A DNA stretch of 64,000 nucleotides, from positions 119,583-183,582 of the forward strand of contig NQOV01000007.1 of assembly GCA_002632265.1 (NCBI GenBank), given 5' to 3'. The notes below the pieces were generated by a model. The model was not told where the DNA came from. It made no database searches and was given only the letters and a program-made list of their open reading frames with translations. Origin of the DNA: Rhodospirillaceae bacterium MC!. Lineage in GTDB: Bacteria > Pseudomonadota > Alphaproteobacteria > MC1. Shown here in pieces: positions 35,993 through 45,199 of the stretch. The position numbers and the translations under genes were made by a program. The first letter of the stretch is position 1, and each line of letters begins with the position of its first letter.

Positions 35993-38821
35993 CTATCTTG
36001 AACCTAAACGATGATGAGATGAAGAACTTTTGTTAAATATACTTTTCTTACGCATGCGAGTTGGTAAAGAGTGAAATCCTGTGCTGTGGCTTTCCGATAG
36101 CTGACTATTTACTCCTGGTATGCTATCAACGGTAAAGGTCTGCTTGATCTTGCCATTTTCTGCAGAGCTTTGAATTCGGCTCACGCTGTAATTAATATGT
36201 TGGTTTTTCTTTTTGAAAGATATTTTCTTCTTAGAAATTTTCTTCTTATGAGCTATCTTCTTATGAGCTATCTTCTTATGAGCTATCTTCTTATGAGCTG
36301 TCTTCGTAGAAAGTTTCTTGTTTTTAATCTTCTTAGGATTCACTTGAACGCTTTTACTATAATTCTTACGCTCACTTGAAACCTTGCCAATATTTGCTTT
36401 CTTAGAACTTACTTTCTTATAACTTACTTTCTTGGGACTTACTTTCTTTACGCTGGCTTTCTTTACGCTGGCTTTCTTCAAGCTTGATTTCTTAAGGCCT
36501 GCTTTCTTAATACTCGCTTTCTTAATAGTAGCTTTCTTAATAGTAGCTTTCTTAATAGTAGCTTTTTTATGATTGGCTTTCTTCACACCCAATACATGAG
36601 TAGATTTCTTAAGACCCACAGGAGAGATTTTATGCTCTTGTGTGCTTGTGTGAGTTCTCAATAAATGAGTGGATTTATGCTTATGTTTATGGGATGTGGC
36701 GTATAATTTAGCGGAATGTTTATGTTGTGCCAATAGTCCTGTAGAGCCTGTTAATTCGTCCAACTGGGCTTTAATGTTGGCTTTATTTTCCCTATCCACA
36801 GATAACTCCTGCTTAGCGTCATCCAAATGGGATCTATGGCTTAAGCGTTCTTTTTTGTTGTCTGATATGACTTTTTTAAATAAAATAACACTTCCTTGAG
36901 AAAGCTTTTTCTCGTCCTTAAGATCGGTAATTTTAGTTTTATAACCAACCTTATCATCTTGAGCTAGTAAGATATTATCTTTTTTCTCGCTAAGATCAAC
37001 CTTAGATTGATCAAGATTTTCTTTACTATCTTGAATATGTTCTCGAGTAGCTGAAATACTTTGAACATAATCGCCTTTTACTGTTAAAAGATCTTCTTGA
37101 ATTTTTAAAACTTCATCACGATCGGCTCTCAATTGATCAAGCTCCATGATCTTTAAGGGTTTGCTGTTTCTAAGCTCTTGAATGCTGTTAATGGCGGTTA
37201 ATTTATCAGCTTTATTTTTCTCCAAATCTGCCACATGAATTTCAAGGCTTTCTTTAACTTCACTTAAGTTAGTTTTTAGATCTGCACGCTCTTCTTTTGC
37301 TTGCACAAGTAAGGGCTTATTATTTTCAAAACTCGCTTTTAATGGATCATAAACACTTGTTTTATATTCATTTAGATCGGAAGTTTTTTCATTTATATCT
37401 TGAGTAATATTCTTGGCGATTTTCTCCTTATACTTTAAACTATGGGATAATTGAGTGGTTTCGCTCTTAATACCTTTGATGAGATTCTTATATTTTACCA
37501 CGCTAACAAAATCATGATCCTTAAGAGCTTCCTTTAATTTTACTTTGTAATCCGCTTGTAAAGCATTATTCTTTTTGATATTTGTTGTAAGATTATCAAC
37601 TTCTTTATTTACCGCAGTTAGTTTATTTTCCTGGGAAGATAAATCATCTTTTTTAGCTATATAATGTGCTTTAGCGTCCTTAAACTCGCCAATTGAGGCT
37701 TTTAATTCGCTCATTAAAGCTTTATTTTCTTGGATATTGCTTTTTAAGTTGACTATAAAAGACTTATCGGCAGTAATATTGCTTTTAGTGTTTTCTATAT
37801 CCGCTTGGGCCTCTTGTTTATCTTCAATACTTGAGCGTAATGATTGGATAATGCTTTGTAAATCGGCTTTTGCTTGGCTTGTGTTGTTTCTAATGCTAGC
37901 AATTAGTTTATTATTTTCCCCTATTTTCTCTTTAATGGTAGAAAGCAGATTTTTATATTCTGTAATACTGTTTTTATCTTGGGTAATTGAAGCCCTTACA
38001 CCTACGATATTATCAATAATACTTTGACGCATTTGTTTTAGTCCAGCTAAATTTACCTTGGTTTCACTTAGATATTTACGATAATTTTCTATGTTTAATT
38101 TAGCTTGGGCGATTTTATCTTTATCAGTATTTACACCGTCTCGGCTTTGATTAATGATGTTGGTATTTTCTTGGATCAAGATCTTTTCATTGGCAATTAA
38201 GCCTAATTTTGCTTGGATAGCCTCGTTAACACTTGCTAAAAGCTTTCTTAAATCGTCAATAATTTGAGCGTTATCGTTATCAGGATCAGGATTAATCTCC
38301 GAGCCGTTATCGTCGTCGTTGCCATTACCGTTATCGTTATCAGCGTCCGAACCGTTAGAGTTATCATTACCGTTATCCGAATCAACAGTGTTATCACTCT
38401 CATTTGGGAGAATCATGCTAGATGTAGATCTATGGGATGTGCCGAATTCAATGGGCGGTATAATATACACATCTTCATTGGTGGTGATCTTACTTCCTGC
38501 TACCTTTTTACTGTGAGTAGCGTAAGATTGTGCCTTAAAGTTATCAATATTAAGCTCATCAACTGTTACCACTTTATCAGTATAGATAATACTACTTGCT
38601 GGTAATAAATTAACGGGGATAGCTTTGGGATTGTCTAAATCTTCTATATATACGCTTTGCTCTGCTGTGGAATTCTCGTAACTCGTAGCATAGTGATTGG
38701 TTATCTTTTTAGTTACCACGTAACCCAAAAGCATACTAACTAAACCAACAAAGAAACCCGATATTAAATATTGTATCGCTTGTTGAAATGAGATTCTTTC
38801 TTTGTAATAATTGTGTTTCAT
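35993..38821 (-). CDS. membrane-anchored coiled-coil protein with histone-like Lys-rich tail, function unknown
   Basis: A 942-residue protein not recognised as a known family. Layout: one membrane segment (about 17-38, ISGFFVGLVSMLLGYVV), a linker, an Asp/Asn/Gly-rich stretch (about 141-186), a very long coiled coil (about 186-690, Lys/Glu/Asp-rich heptads), then a strongly basic tail (about 700-900). The tail contains tandem five-residue units of the KKATI/KKASV type and AHKKI units repeated four times, like bacterial histone H1-like proteins. If anchored with the N-terminus inside, the tail would be periplasmic and could bind anionic wall or envelope polymers; if cytoplasmic it could tether DNA. 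Single-gene unit upstream of the chemoreceptor. Confidence 0.7.
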   Translation of the reverse strand: MKHNYYKERISFQQAIQYLISGFFVGLVSMLLGYVVTKKITNHYATSYENSTAEQSVYIEDLDNPKAIPVNLLPASSIIYTDKVVTVDELNIDNFKAQSYATHSKKVAGSKITTNEDVYIIPPIEFGTSHRSTSSMILPNESDNTVDSDNGNDNSNGSDADNDNGNGNDDDNGSEINPDPDNDNAQIIDDLRKLLASVNEAIQAKLGLIANEKILIQENTNIINQSRDGVNTDKDKIAQAKLNIENYRKYLSETKVNLAGLKQMRQSIIDNIVGVRASITQDKNSITEYKNLLSTIKEKIGENNKLIASIRNNTSQAKADLQSIIQSLRSSIEDKQEAQADIENTKSNITADKSFIVNLKSNIQENKALMSELKASIGEFKDAKAHYIAKKDDLSSQENKLTAVNKEVDNLTTNIKKNNALQADYKVKLKEALKDHDFVSVVKYKNLIKGIKSETTQLSHSLKYKEKIAKNITQDINEKTSDLNEYKTSVYDPLKASFENNKPLLVQAKEERADLKTNLSEVKESLEIHVADLEKNKADKLTAINSIQELRNSKPLKIMELDQLRADRDEVLKIQEDLLTVKGDYVQSISATREHIQDSKENLDQSKVDLSEKKDNILLAQDDKVGYKTKITDLKDEKKLSQGSVILFKKVISDNKKERLSHRSHLDDAKQELSVDRENKANIKAQLDELTGSTGLLAQHKHSAKLYATSHKHKHKSTHLLRTHTSTQEHKISPVGLKKSTHVLGVKKANHKKATIKKATIKKATIKKASIKKAGLKKSSLKKASVKKASVKKVSPKKVSYKKVSSKKANIGKVSSERKNYSKSVQVNPKKIKNKKLSTKTAHKKIAHKKIAHKKIAHKKKISKKKISFKKKNQHINYSVSRIQSSAENGKIKQTFTVDSIPGVNSQLSESHSTGFHSLPTRMRKKSIFNKSSSSHHRLGSR

Positions 38822-38917
38822 AATAAATTCCTAACCTATAAAAATATTCATAATGAGAGTGATTTCAATACATAGGAATAAGTTAGATTTTATTTGTGAA
38901 TTTCAATATAAAAAACA

Positions 38918-38953
38918 AAAAAAGACTCTATCTTAAAAAGATAGAGCCTTTTT
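38918..38953 (-). terminator. Rho-independent terminator of gap
   Basis: GACTCTATCTT (38924-38934) and AAGATAGAGCC (38938-38948) pair over 10-11 bp; on the minus strand the stem is followed by TTTTTTTG. Confidence 0.9.
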
Positions 38954-38984
38954 CTAAATTACTAAAAATTAATTTTCATTAAAA

Positions 38985-40010
38985 TTAGCAATTAAACATA
39001 GCTACCGCTGTGTCTGTCATACGACAAGAGAAACCCCATTCGTTATCATACCAAGAAGCGATACGTACGAAGTTACCGTCCATTACTTTAGTACCAGTCG
39101 CATCAAAGTTTGATGTGAATGAACTATGGTTGAAATCGATAGATACGAAAGGACCATCGAAATAACCTAAAGCATTTTTAAGAACTTTAGAATCAGCCGC
39201 TTTTTTGATTGCAGAGTTGATCTGATCAACTGTAACATCTTTACCAGCTTCGAAAGTAAGATCCACTAGAGATACGTTAGGAGTCGGTACACGTACCGCA
39301 ACACCGTCTAACTTACCTTCTAATTTAGGTAATACTTTAGCAACCGCAATAGCAGCACCTGTAGTAGTAGGGATCATGCTTAAAGCACCAGCACGAGCAC
39401 GGCGTGGATCTGGATGATATGAATCAACAATGTTTTGATCGCCTGTATAAGCGTGAATAGTAGTCATGAAACCACGAACAATACCGAATTCTTCATCTAA
39501 AATTTTAGCTACAGGAGCTAAACAGTTAGTTGTACAAGACGCATTAGAAACAATAGTCATATCTGATTTAAGATCGCTATCATTTACACCGTAAACAACA
39601 GTAAGATCCGCTGTGCTTTCGCCTTTTCCTGCTTTACTAGGAGCAGAGATAAGAACTTTTTTAGCACCAGCTTTTAAGTGTCCGCCAGCTTTTTCTTTAG
39701 AAAGGAAAAGACCAGTACATTCATAAACAACATCAACATTAAGACCACCCCAGCCTAAATCAGCAGGGTTGCGTTCTGAAAAACATTTAACTGTTTTACC
39801 GTCAACGATGATATCAGAACCAGAAGCTTTAACATCATTTTTTAAAACACCATGAACTGAATCATACTTTAATAAATGAGCGTTAATTTCAACTGGTGCT
39901 AAATCATTAATACCTACAACTTCAACATCTGTACGACCACTTTCTAAAATCGAACGGAACGCTAAACGACCGATACGACCAAAACCATTAATAGCAACAC
40001 GAATAGCCAT
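38985..40010 (-). CDS. gap: glyceraldehyde-3-phosphate dehydrogenase
   Basis: A 341-residue NAD(P)-dependent glycolytic enzyme. MAIRVAINGFGRIGRLAFR gives the Rossmann start, and the catalytic cysteine lies in SNASCTTNCLAP near residue 155, with the His in TIHAYTGDQN. An upstream in-frame start at 40169 would add an unrelated hydrophobic stretch; the ATG at 40010 is preceded by TTTGGAGGTTTATA and is clearly right. Divergent from the zauP-like/zapA pair, as is common in alphaproteobacteria. Confidence 0.97.
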   Translation of the reverse strand: MAIRVAINGFGRIGRLAFRSILESGRTDVEVVGINDLAPVEINAHLLKYDSVHGVLKNDVKASGSDIIVDGKTVKCFSERNPADLGWGGLNVDVVYECTGLFLSKEKAGGHLKAGAKKVLISAPSKAGKGESTADLTVVYGVNDSDLKSDMTIVSNASCTTNCLAPVAKILDEEFGIVRGFMTTIHAYTGDQNIVDSYHPDPRRARAGALSMIPTTTGAAIAVAKVLPKLEGKLDGVAVRVPTPNVSLVDLTFEAGKDVTVDQINSAIKKAADSKVLKNALGYFDGPFVSIDFNHSSFTSNFDATGTKVMDGNFVRIASWYDNEWGFSCRMTDTAVAMFNC

Positions 40011-40250
40011 TATAAACCTCCAAAAAATAAGATTGGTTAAATTAAATAAATCACATTTCCAACATCTAATTTCCTTTATTTTATAGCATAAAAACAAGAA
40101 TATCAAAAAAAAAAGAATTGTGATATTGCAATTTAAAGAATTACATGTAATAATAGAAATATAAAACATCTAATTTTGCAACATGTAAATATTGTAACAC
40201 AAGAATAATCAAATGTTAAGAGTTTTTTATATATAATTAAAGGAAATAAC

Positions 40251-41546
40251 ATGGAAACAATATCACAAAGTAATATAAATACTGATTTGTATAGTAAATA
40301 CAACACCTTAGACAACGGCAAAAATTTACAAGAAAATACAAATACTTTTAGAAATCCCTTGCAAAAAATTGATTCTAAGAATTTAAGCTCCAACCCGACC
40401 CCTGCCTCTTCGTTCCTTTTAGCAAGTGGCGGATTGGATTTCGCTCTAAAGGCTCTCAAGCGAAATATCGAAGCATTACAAAAGGAAAAACAAACTCTTA
40501 AGCTAAAAAATGGCAATCTAGAATTGGAATTAAGCCAATCATCAGAACAAAAGAAGATTTTAGAAGCTGAAATTCTCGATCTGACCAAGAAAAATAGTAT
40601 ATACGAAACCAGTATTCAAGATTTAAAAGCTAAAGTTCAATCTCTTCTCGACGGTGGATCTCTGGGAAATCAGACGATTACATCTGATTCTATCTCTGAT
40701 TCGCTATCTGCTCCAACTCCTGCTCCAACTCCAACTCCTGATCCTAAGCCTGCTAGCACGCCTATTCTTGATCCGACGCCTACAGTTTCCCAACCGCTGG
40801 CGATCAATCCATTTACACCACTTAATCCGCCTGTGATGAATCCGAATCCGCCTGCCAATCCCCCAACAGATTCGCAAGCAAAAGACACAAGCAAGGTAGC
40901 AAATCCCAATGAAGTCTTGCACGATGTGGCGAATTTCTTGAATTTTGATGAACCTACAGAGCAATTAAATACTCTCCTAGAGCAGGATCTAGGAACAAAA
41001 GAACCAGCGATAAAAACAAAATTACCCGAGATTCTAGATTCGGACGGCAGTAGCCTTAATCCTGCTGATCACATGGTCAATTTCGATGATGTTATCAATA
41101 AGCAAGCACAAAATAACATTTCCATTGAAGATCATGAAGAATTTAACAATTTCCTTTCGAAAAACAACACTCCACCACCGCCACCGCCACAGCCTAAGGA
41201 TTTTGTTATCAATAACAATATTCCAAACATTTCAAACCCCGTACCAACTCCCATGACACCGCCTTCGGTTAGTAATATTATAGATCAAAAGAACTACAAT
41301 AATATCAATCAGATAAGTAATAGCTTAAGTGCTAATATGGAAAATAATAGCAATATGAATCCTGCAACTCCCACCATTCCCCAACCCGTACAAATCCCAA
41401 CTCCAAACACTAATCCAAGTATGAGTAATCCAAGTATGAGTAATCCAAGTATGAGTAATCCAAGTATGAATAATCCAAGTATGAACAATCCGAGTATAAA
41501 TAATAAAAAAAATATACCTAATTTAGATCTAATGTTAAATAAATAA
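40251..41546 (+). CDS. coiled-coil, proline-rich protein upstream of zapA (ZauP-like candidate)
   Basis: A 431-residue cytoplasmic protein. Residues about 60-125 form a coiled coil (ALKALKRNIEALQKEKQ onward) similar in type to the short DUF4164/ZauP proteins encoded next to zapA in alphaproteobacteria. The rest is low-complexity: a Pro/Ala/Thr-rich stretch (about 145-215), a PPPPPPQP run near residue 310 and five NPSMSN/NPSMNN hexapeptide repeats near the C-terminus. It precedes zapA by 12 nt, so the two are one operon. In Caulobacter, ZauP and ZapA act together in Z-ring organisation; by position this could be the partner, with an unusual disordered extension. AAAGGAAATAAC precedes the start. 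Confidence 0.6.
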   Translation: METISQSNINTDLYSKYNTLDNGKNLQENTNTFRNPLQKIDSKNLSSNPTPASSFLLASGGLDFALKALKRNIEALQKEKQTLKLKNGNLELELSQSSEQKKILEAEILDLTKKNSIYETSIQDLKAKVQSLLDGGSLGNQTITSDSISDSLSAPTPAPTPTPDPKPASTPILDPTPTVSQPLAINPFTPLNPPVMNPNPPANPPTDSQAKDTSKVANPNEVLHDVANFLNFDEPTEQLNTLLEQDLGTKEPAIKTKLPEILDSDGSSLNPADHMVNFDDVINKQAQNNISIEDHEEFNNFLSKNNTPPPPPPQPKDFVINNNIPNISNPVPTPMTPPSVSNIIDQKNYNNINQISNSLSANMENNSNMNPATPTIPQPVQIPTPNTNPSMSNPSMSNPSMSNPSMNNPSMNNPSINNKKNIPNLDLMLNK

Positions 41547-41558
41547 GGAAAAAATCAC

Positions 41559-41930
41559 ATGAGCAATTTAAACAATGTAGACAATACAGCTACAATAACC
41601 ATGAATATCAAGGGAAAAACATATTCGATCCGCTTGGATAAAAACCAAAAACATCTTGCCACAAGAGCCGCCGAATACGTTAATAAATCCCTAGATAGCG
41701 TAAAAGGTAACTTCGCCAACGCCGATCGAGAAGTGATTCTAACATACGGAATCATTTTATTAGCCGATGAAGCTCTCGAACTCAAAGAAGAAATCAAAAA
41801 ACTTCAAGCAGAAAAAGCTCAACTGGAAAACAACGTAAAAATCCACGCCGAAGACGAAGTCATCCGAGTTCTCGAAAAACACACAGAAAAAGTCAACACT
41901 CTTTCGGCCATGCTAAATAAAAATATCTAA
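41559..41930 (+). CDS. zapA: cell division protein ZapA
   Basis: A 123-residue FtsZ-associated protein. The N-terminal globular part (ATITMNIKGKTYSIRLDKNQ, then ATRAAEYVNKSLDSV) and the C-terminal coiled coil (ADEALELKEEIKKLQAEKAQLENN) are the ZapA pattern. AAGGAAAAAATCAC precedes the ATG. Acts at the cytokinetic ring, probably with the upstream coiled-coil protein. Confidence 0.85.
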   Translation: MSNLNNVDNTATITMNIKGKTYSIRLDKNQKHLATRAAEYVNKSLDSVKGNFANADREVILTYGIILLADEALELKEEIKKLQAEKAQLENNVKIHAEDEVIRVLEKHTEKVNTLSAMLNKNI

Positions 41931-41936
41931 AAAATG

Positions 41937-42008
41937 GGACTGGGGGAAATAGCCAAATAAAATAATCACATAAAATAACCAAATAAGTGCTTTTTCACTG
42001 CCCTTTTA
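41937..42008. repeat. dispersed hairpin repeat, family 1
   Basis: GGGACTGGGGGAAATAGCC ... AAGTGCTTTTTCACTGCCC, an imperfect long stem lying between the convergent zapA and membrane-protein genes. The right arm covers the membrane-protein stop codon. Confidence 0.5.
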
Positions 42009-42435
42009 ACACAACTGCAAGTGAAATTGCTATAACAAATAATATGACTAAAAGTGGTAGCAAATTTATATTTCTTCTTCTAACTTCTTTTGATTCTTTC
42101 TTGTAAGCTCTATAAATTATCAGGATCACAACAAAAATCACACCAGCCAGCATTAAGCACAATTCAAAGGCGTAATATATTATCAGCGGAAAATTCCGCC
42201 ACATCATCTCTTGCGAATAAAAACACCCTGCAAACATTAACCCTTCCATACATGCACTTGCTAAGATAAACAATATAATGATTCTCACGAATCCCGTCTG
42301 CTTCACAAACCCCTTACACAACTCCACCCCTACCCTAAAAGCAACATACAAAGCTATCAAACCAACAACAACACACAACAACAAAACTCCCAACATCATA
42401 ATTATATCTGTAGTTGAAATAGTAAACCCTGCCAT
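41995..42435 (-). CDS. small multi-pass membrane protein, unknown
   Basis: A 146-residue protein with four hydrophobic helices (about 10-35, 48-68, 80-105, 122-143) separated by short basic loops. Not recognised. The first two helices with a glutamate in ASACMEGLMFAGCF superficially recall rotary ATPase proteolipids, but length and loop do not fit well. Its stop codon lies inside a family 1 hairpin. It is downstream of the cytosine methyltransferase on the same strand with a 19-nt gap, so it may be transcribed with the restriction-modification genes. Confidence 0.6.
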   Translation of the reverse strand: MAGFTISTTDIIMMLGVLLLCVVVGLIALYVAFRVGVELCKGFVKQTGFVRIIILFILASACMEGLMFAGCFYSQEMMWRNFPLIIYYAFELCLMLAGVIFVVILIIYRAYKKESKEVRRRNINLLPLLVILFVIAISLAVVLKGQ

Positions 42436-42454
42436 AATTTTCCGCCTTTGTTTG

Positions 42455-43372
42455 TTAAATTATATTTTGTAAAGATAAGGATTGTGCTATTGCTCGCACA
42501 ACATTTACACATACACTATTACCAAATTGCTTATATGCCTGATTATCACTGACAACAATTTTAAAAGACCGAGGAAAGCCCTGCAATCTAGCGGCCTCTC
42601 TTGGCGTTAGCTTTCTAGGATTCTTATCTTTTTGTTCTATCAAGATTTCTGATCCATCTTTGTAATATCTAGCCGATATGGTATTTGTATAATGACTATG
42701 CTCATTTACCATACCATAACCAAAGCCGTTTCCCTTTTGTTTATGCTCAAGCTTACGACGTTGATGGCCAGCCCATAGGCGATCCGATATGGTATATTTC
42801 TCATGAACATTTTTATCTAGAATATCCCCAACAACGCATTTTTCCCCTGTGGGTTTGGGAAATTGATAATTGATGTGCGTATCCTTTAAAGCGACTATAT
42901 ATATTCTTTCTCTTTTTTGTGGCAAGCCAAAATCTATCCCTGATAGTATTTGATCAAATACATTATAGCCTTGTTTTTCCAAACTGTTTTTTATGACCTT
43001 AAATGTGTTGCCCTTATCGTGGGATTTTAATCTTTTAACATTTTCCAATAAGACTACATTGGGTTTATGATATGCAATAATCTTTTCAATATAAAAGAAG
43101 AGTACCCCCCTTTCATCTTCAAAGCCTTTTTTGAATCCTGCTTGAGAAAATGGCTGACAAGGGAATCCAGCTAATAATAAATCATGTGCTGGGATATCTT
43201 TGGGATCTATTTGAGTAATATCACCGAATGGTTCTTCGTCATAGTTGGCAATATATGATTGTCTAGCGAATTTGTCAATTTCCGATGAAAACACACACTC
43301 GCCCCCTAATTCATCAAAAGGTATTCTGATTCCGCCAATGCCTGCAAATAAATCGATAAATTTAAATGTCAT
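42455..43372 (-). CDS. DNA (cytosine-5) methyltransferase of a type II restriction-modification system
   Basis: A 305-residue C5-cytosine methyltransferase. Ordered motifs: I FIDLFAGIGG (6-14), IV GFPCQPFSQAG with catalytic Cys72, VI ENVKRL, VIII QKRERIYIVA, a variable target-recognition region about 190-245, and IX/X PREAARLQGFP and YKQFGNSVCVNV. It starts 4 nt after the stop of the endonuclease gene, forming an R-M operon. Given the EcoRII/SsoII-like partner, the target is probably CC(W or N)GG, an inference. Confidence 0.93.
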   Translation of the reverse strand: MTFKFIDLFAGIGGIRIPFDELGGECVFSSEIDKFARQSYIANYDEEPFGDITQIDPKDIPAHDLLLAGFPCQPFSQAGFKKGFEDERGVLFFYIEKIIAYHKPNVVLLENVKRLKSHDKGNTFKVIKNSLEKQGYNVFDQILSGIDFGLPQKRERIYIVALKDTHINYQFPKPTGEKCVVGDILDKNVHEKYTISDRLWAGHQRRKLEHKQKGNGFGYGMVNEHSHYTNTISARYYKDGSEILIEQKDKNPRKLTPREAARLQGFPRSFKIVVSDNQAYKQFGNSVCVNVVRAIAQSLSLQNII

Positions 43373-43376
43373 AATA

Positions 43377-44255
43377 TTAGTTTTCCCAATAGTTTAATAT
43401 ATCTGGTATTTCGTGAAAGAAATATTCTTCAAAGGAAATTACATTTCTTTTATCTAAAAGCTTTTCCTTAAAATTTTGAAAGACAACAAGTATTAAATTA
43501 TGTTTCGCCATTTTATCCACAACTGATTTACTGATGTTATCATCAGCGGTTAATAAATATATGCTTGATAAATTAGCACGTTTTAACTCTTCAACAACTT
43601 CTTGCCATCTCTCTCGCAGAGTGGTTTTCATAGTGCCTACGATGACTTTATCTCGTCTTTTTTCGAACTCTTCCAAGCCTGGCAATAGCGAATCCACCAA
43701 CTTACCGAATCCTTTTTCTTCAAAAATCGAAGATCCTATTAAAGCTTGGGACGCATATTTATAATCTAAAGCATTATATAGGGCATAAATACAATATTCA
43801 AAGGTTTTTCCTGCTCTAGAACGGCGTGATTGTGTATTGCTTAAGCCTAAATGATAAATATAAGGATATATCATCCCTGAATATTCCCCATAAACATCAT
43901 TAATACTCTTATATATCTCTTCTTTAGTGCCTAATAGGTTTAAATTATTATCCAATAGGGTTTTAAAAGTATCTTTGGGTGTGGAAAATTTGTTGATTAA
44001 TTCTTTTAATACAAGAGTATTGAATTTACTTTCTTCCAATAGAAATTCTTCATAGCACGTTTCTCGCAAAAAGTATAGTATATTCGATATATCTTTGTTT
44101 TGTAACGATTTTGCGATCTTATCTTTGTATTTTTTAAAAACGAAGTTTGTATTGTCATAAACTGTTTTAATATGCTCTTTTCTCATATCTCGAATGTACT
44201 TTGTGAACTGTTTATCTTCTTCTTCGCTCAATTTAACTAAATAGCTTAATTCCAT
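43377..44255 (-). CDS. type II restriction endonuclease, EcoRII C-terminal/SsoII family
   Basis: A 292-residue nuclease, the usual size for PspGI/SsoII/Ecl18kI relatives. Recognised by SRRSRAGKTFE (about 143-153) and VGTMKTTLRERWQEV (about 206-220), which correspond to the conserved RSRAGKSLE and KTTCKDRWRQ blocks of EcoRII-C type enzymes (CCWGG/CCNGG cutters). Lys210 is the likely catalytic lysine of the PD-(D/E)xK fold. It is followed by its cognate cytosine methyltransferase after 4 nt. A promoter and a palindrome lie just upstream. Confidence 0.8.
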   Translation of the reverse strand: MELSYLVKLSEEEDKQFTKYIRDMRKEHIKTVYDNTNFVFKKYKDKIAKSLQNKDISNILYFLRETCYEEFLLEESKFNTLVLKELINKFSTPKDTFKTLLDNNLNLLGTKEEIYKSINDVYGEYSGMIYPYIYHLGLSNTQSRRSRAGKTFEYCIYALYNALDYKYASQALIGSSIFEEKGFGKLVDSLLPGLEEFEKRRDKVIVGTMKTTLRERWQEVVEELKRANLSSIYLLTADDNISKSVVDKMAKHNLILVVFQNFKEKLLDKRNVISFEEYFFHEIPDILNYWEN

Positions 44256-44291
44256 AATCTTCTCTATAATTTAAAATCTATATTAGCTTTA

Positions 44292-44334
44292 ATAATATAC
44301 ATTTAATCTTAATATTGCAAGATAAAACTATCTT
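44292..44334 (-). promoter_or_regulatory. promoter and palindrome of the restriction-modification operon
   Basis: On the minus strand TTGCAA (44315-44320), 17-nt spacer, TATTAT (44292-44297). Directly overlapping the -35 box is the inverted repeat AAGATA-GTTT-TATCTT (44319-44334), a candidate operator; no separate C-protein gene was found. Confidence 0.6.
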
Positions 44335-44366
44335 AAGGCATATGAAAAATAAGTTCATATGTTCTT

Positions 44367-44403
44367 CGCCCCCCCCACACAAAACCAAAGGGGTGGGAAA
44401 AAG
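44367..44403. repeat. GC-rich hairpin with an eight-C run upstream of the R-M operon
   Basis: A run of eight C (44369-44376) followed by CAC ... and GGGGTGGGAAAAAGTGC forms a short GC-rich stem. The right part is a half copy of hairpin family 1. It lies immediately after the comF stop codon and could be its terminator; a C8 homopolymer is striking in so AT-rich a genome. Confidence 0.5.
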
Positions 44404-44407
44404 TGCT

Positions 44408-45199
44408 TTACATTCCTACGTCGTAAACACTCATGGTGGCGTCTTTTTGGACTTTGGCGATGGTTAGGGTGTAGATTTGGTTTGCTCCTGCTTTTTTGAG
44501 AATTTTGGCACATTCGTTTAGGGTAGAGCCTGTGGTGTGGACGTCGTCTATTATGAGAATGTTTTTGTTGTAGATGAGATCGGGATTTTTAAGGGAAAAG
44601 CTATTTTTTATATTATAGGTTCGTTGTCGGCTGGTGCGACCTTCTTGGGGGCGGGTGGGTTTGGATTTGTAGAGGATGTTGGGTTGGAGTTTGTTGATAT
44701 CGCCTGTGATTTTGCTTAGATATTTAGCTAAAAGAAAGGCTTGGTTGTATTTTCTTTTACGCATTTTTTGATTGTGAATGGGAATAGGGATAATAAGATC
44801 AGATTTAGTAAAAAGTTCTTGTCCAGTATTTGCCATTAGTTTGGCGAAGAACATTGAAAGTTCGGTACTATCGTTATGTTTAAATTTAATAATAAGAGTT
44901 CGAATTTCTTTAGTATAAGAGAATACGGCTTTGGCATGATCAACAAAGGGCGGTTGGCGATAGCATTTGGGACAAACAGGTAAATGATTCAAACGCAATA
45001 GGACATCTGTTCCAGATAGACGCTCTAAACATTTACTACAAGTTTGGCTTGTGATGAATTCGAGCTTATGCCAACAATCAAGGCAGATATCATCTTGAGA
45101 AAACACGGTGTTTTTACAAACCAAGCAGAGATTCGGCAGTAACAAAAATTTTACTAGAACAAACATATGCTTTATTTTGTCGAAAAATGAATATATCAT
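44408..45199 (-). CDS. comF: ComF family phosphoribosyltransferase
   Basis: A 263-residue protein with an N-terminal cysteine-rich zinc ribbon (CLVCKNTVFSQDDICLDCW, then CSKCLERL and CPKC) and a C-terminal phosphoribosyltransferase domain with the PRPP loop ILIIDDVHTTGSTLNEC. Members support natural transformation or nucleotide metabolism. It overlaps the upstream pcm-like gene by 4 nt (ATGA), indicating translational coupling. Confidence 0.88.
   Translation of the reverse strand: MIYSFFDKIKHMFVLVKFLLLPNLCLVCKNTVFSQDDICLDCWHKLEFITSQTCSKCLERLSGTDVLLRLNHLPVCPKCYRQPPFVDHAKAVFSYTKEIRTLIIKFKHNDSTELSMFFAKLMANTGQELFTKSDLIIPIPIHNQKMRKRKYNQAFLLAKYLSKITGDINKLQPNILYKSKPTRPQEGRTSRQRTYNIKNSFSLKNPDLIYNKNILIIDDVHTTGSTLNECAKILKKAGANQIYTLTIAKVQKDATMSVYDVGM

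Noticed and set aside
40011-40588. Minus-strand ORF of 151 residues and an extended gap start at 40169
   Set aside because: Both are antisense to or upstream of well-supported starts; gap begins at 40010 after a GGAGG site.
41995-42435. ATP synthase subunit c-like proteolipid
   Set aside because: A membrane glutamate in a helical hairpin is suggestive, but the protein has four helices, lacks the conserved polar loop (RQP type) and no other ATP synthase genes are near.
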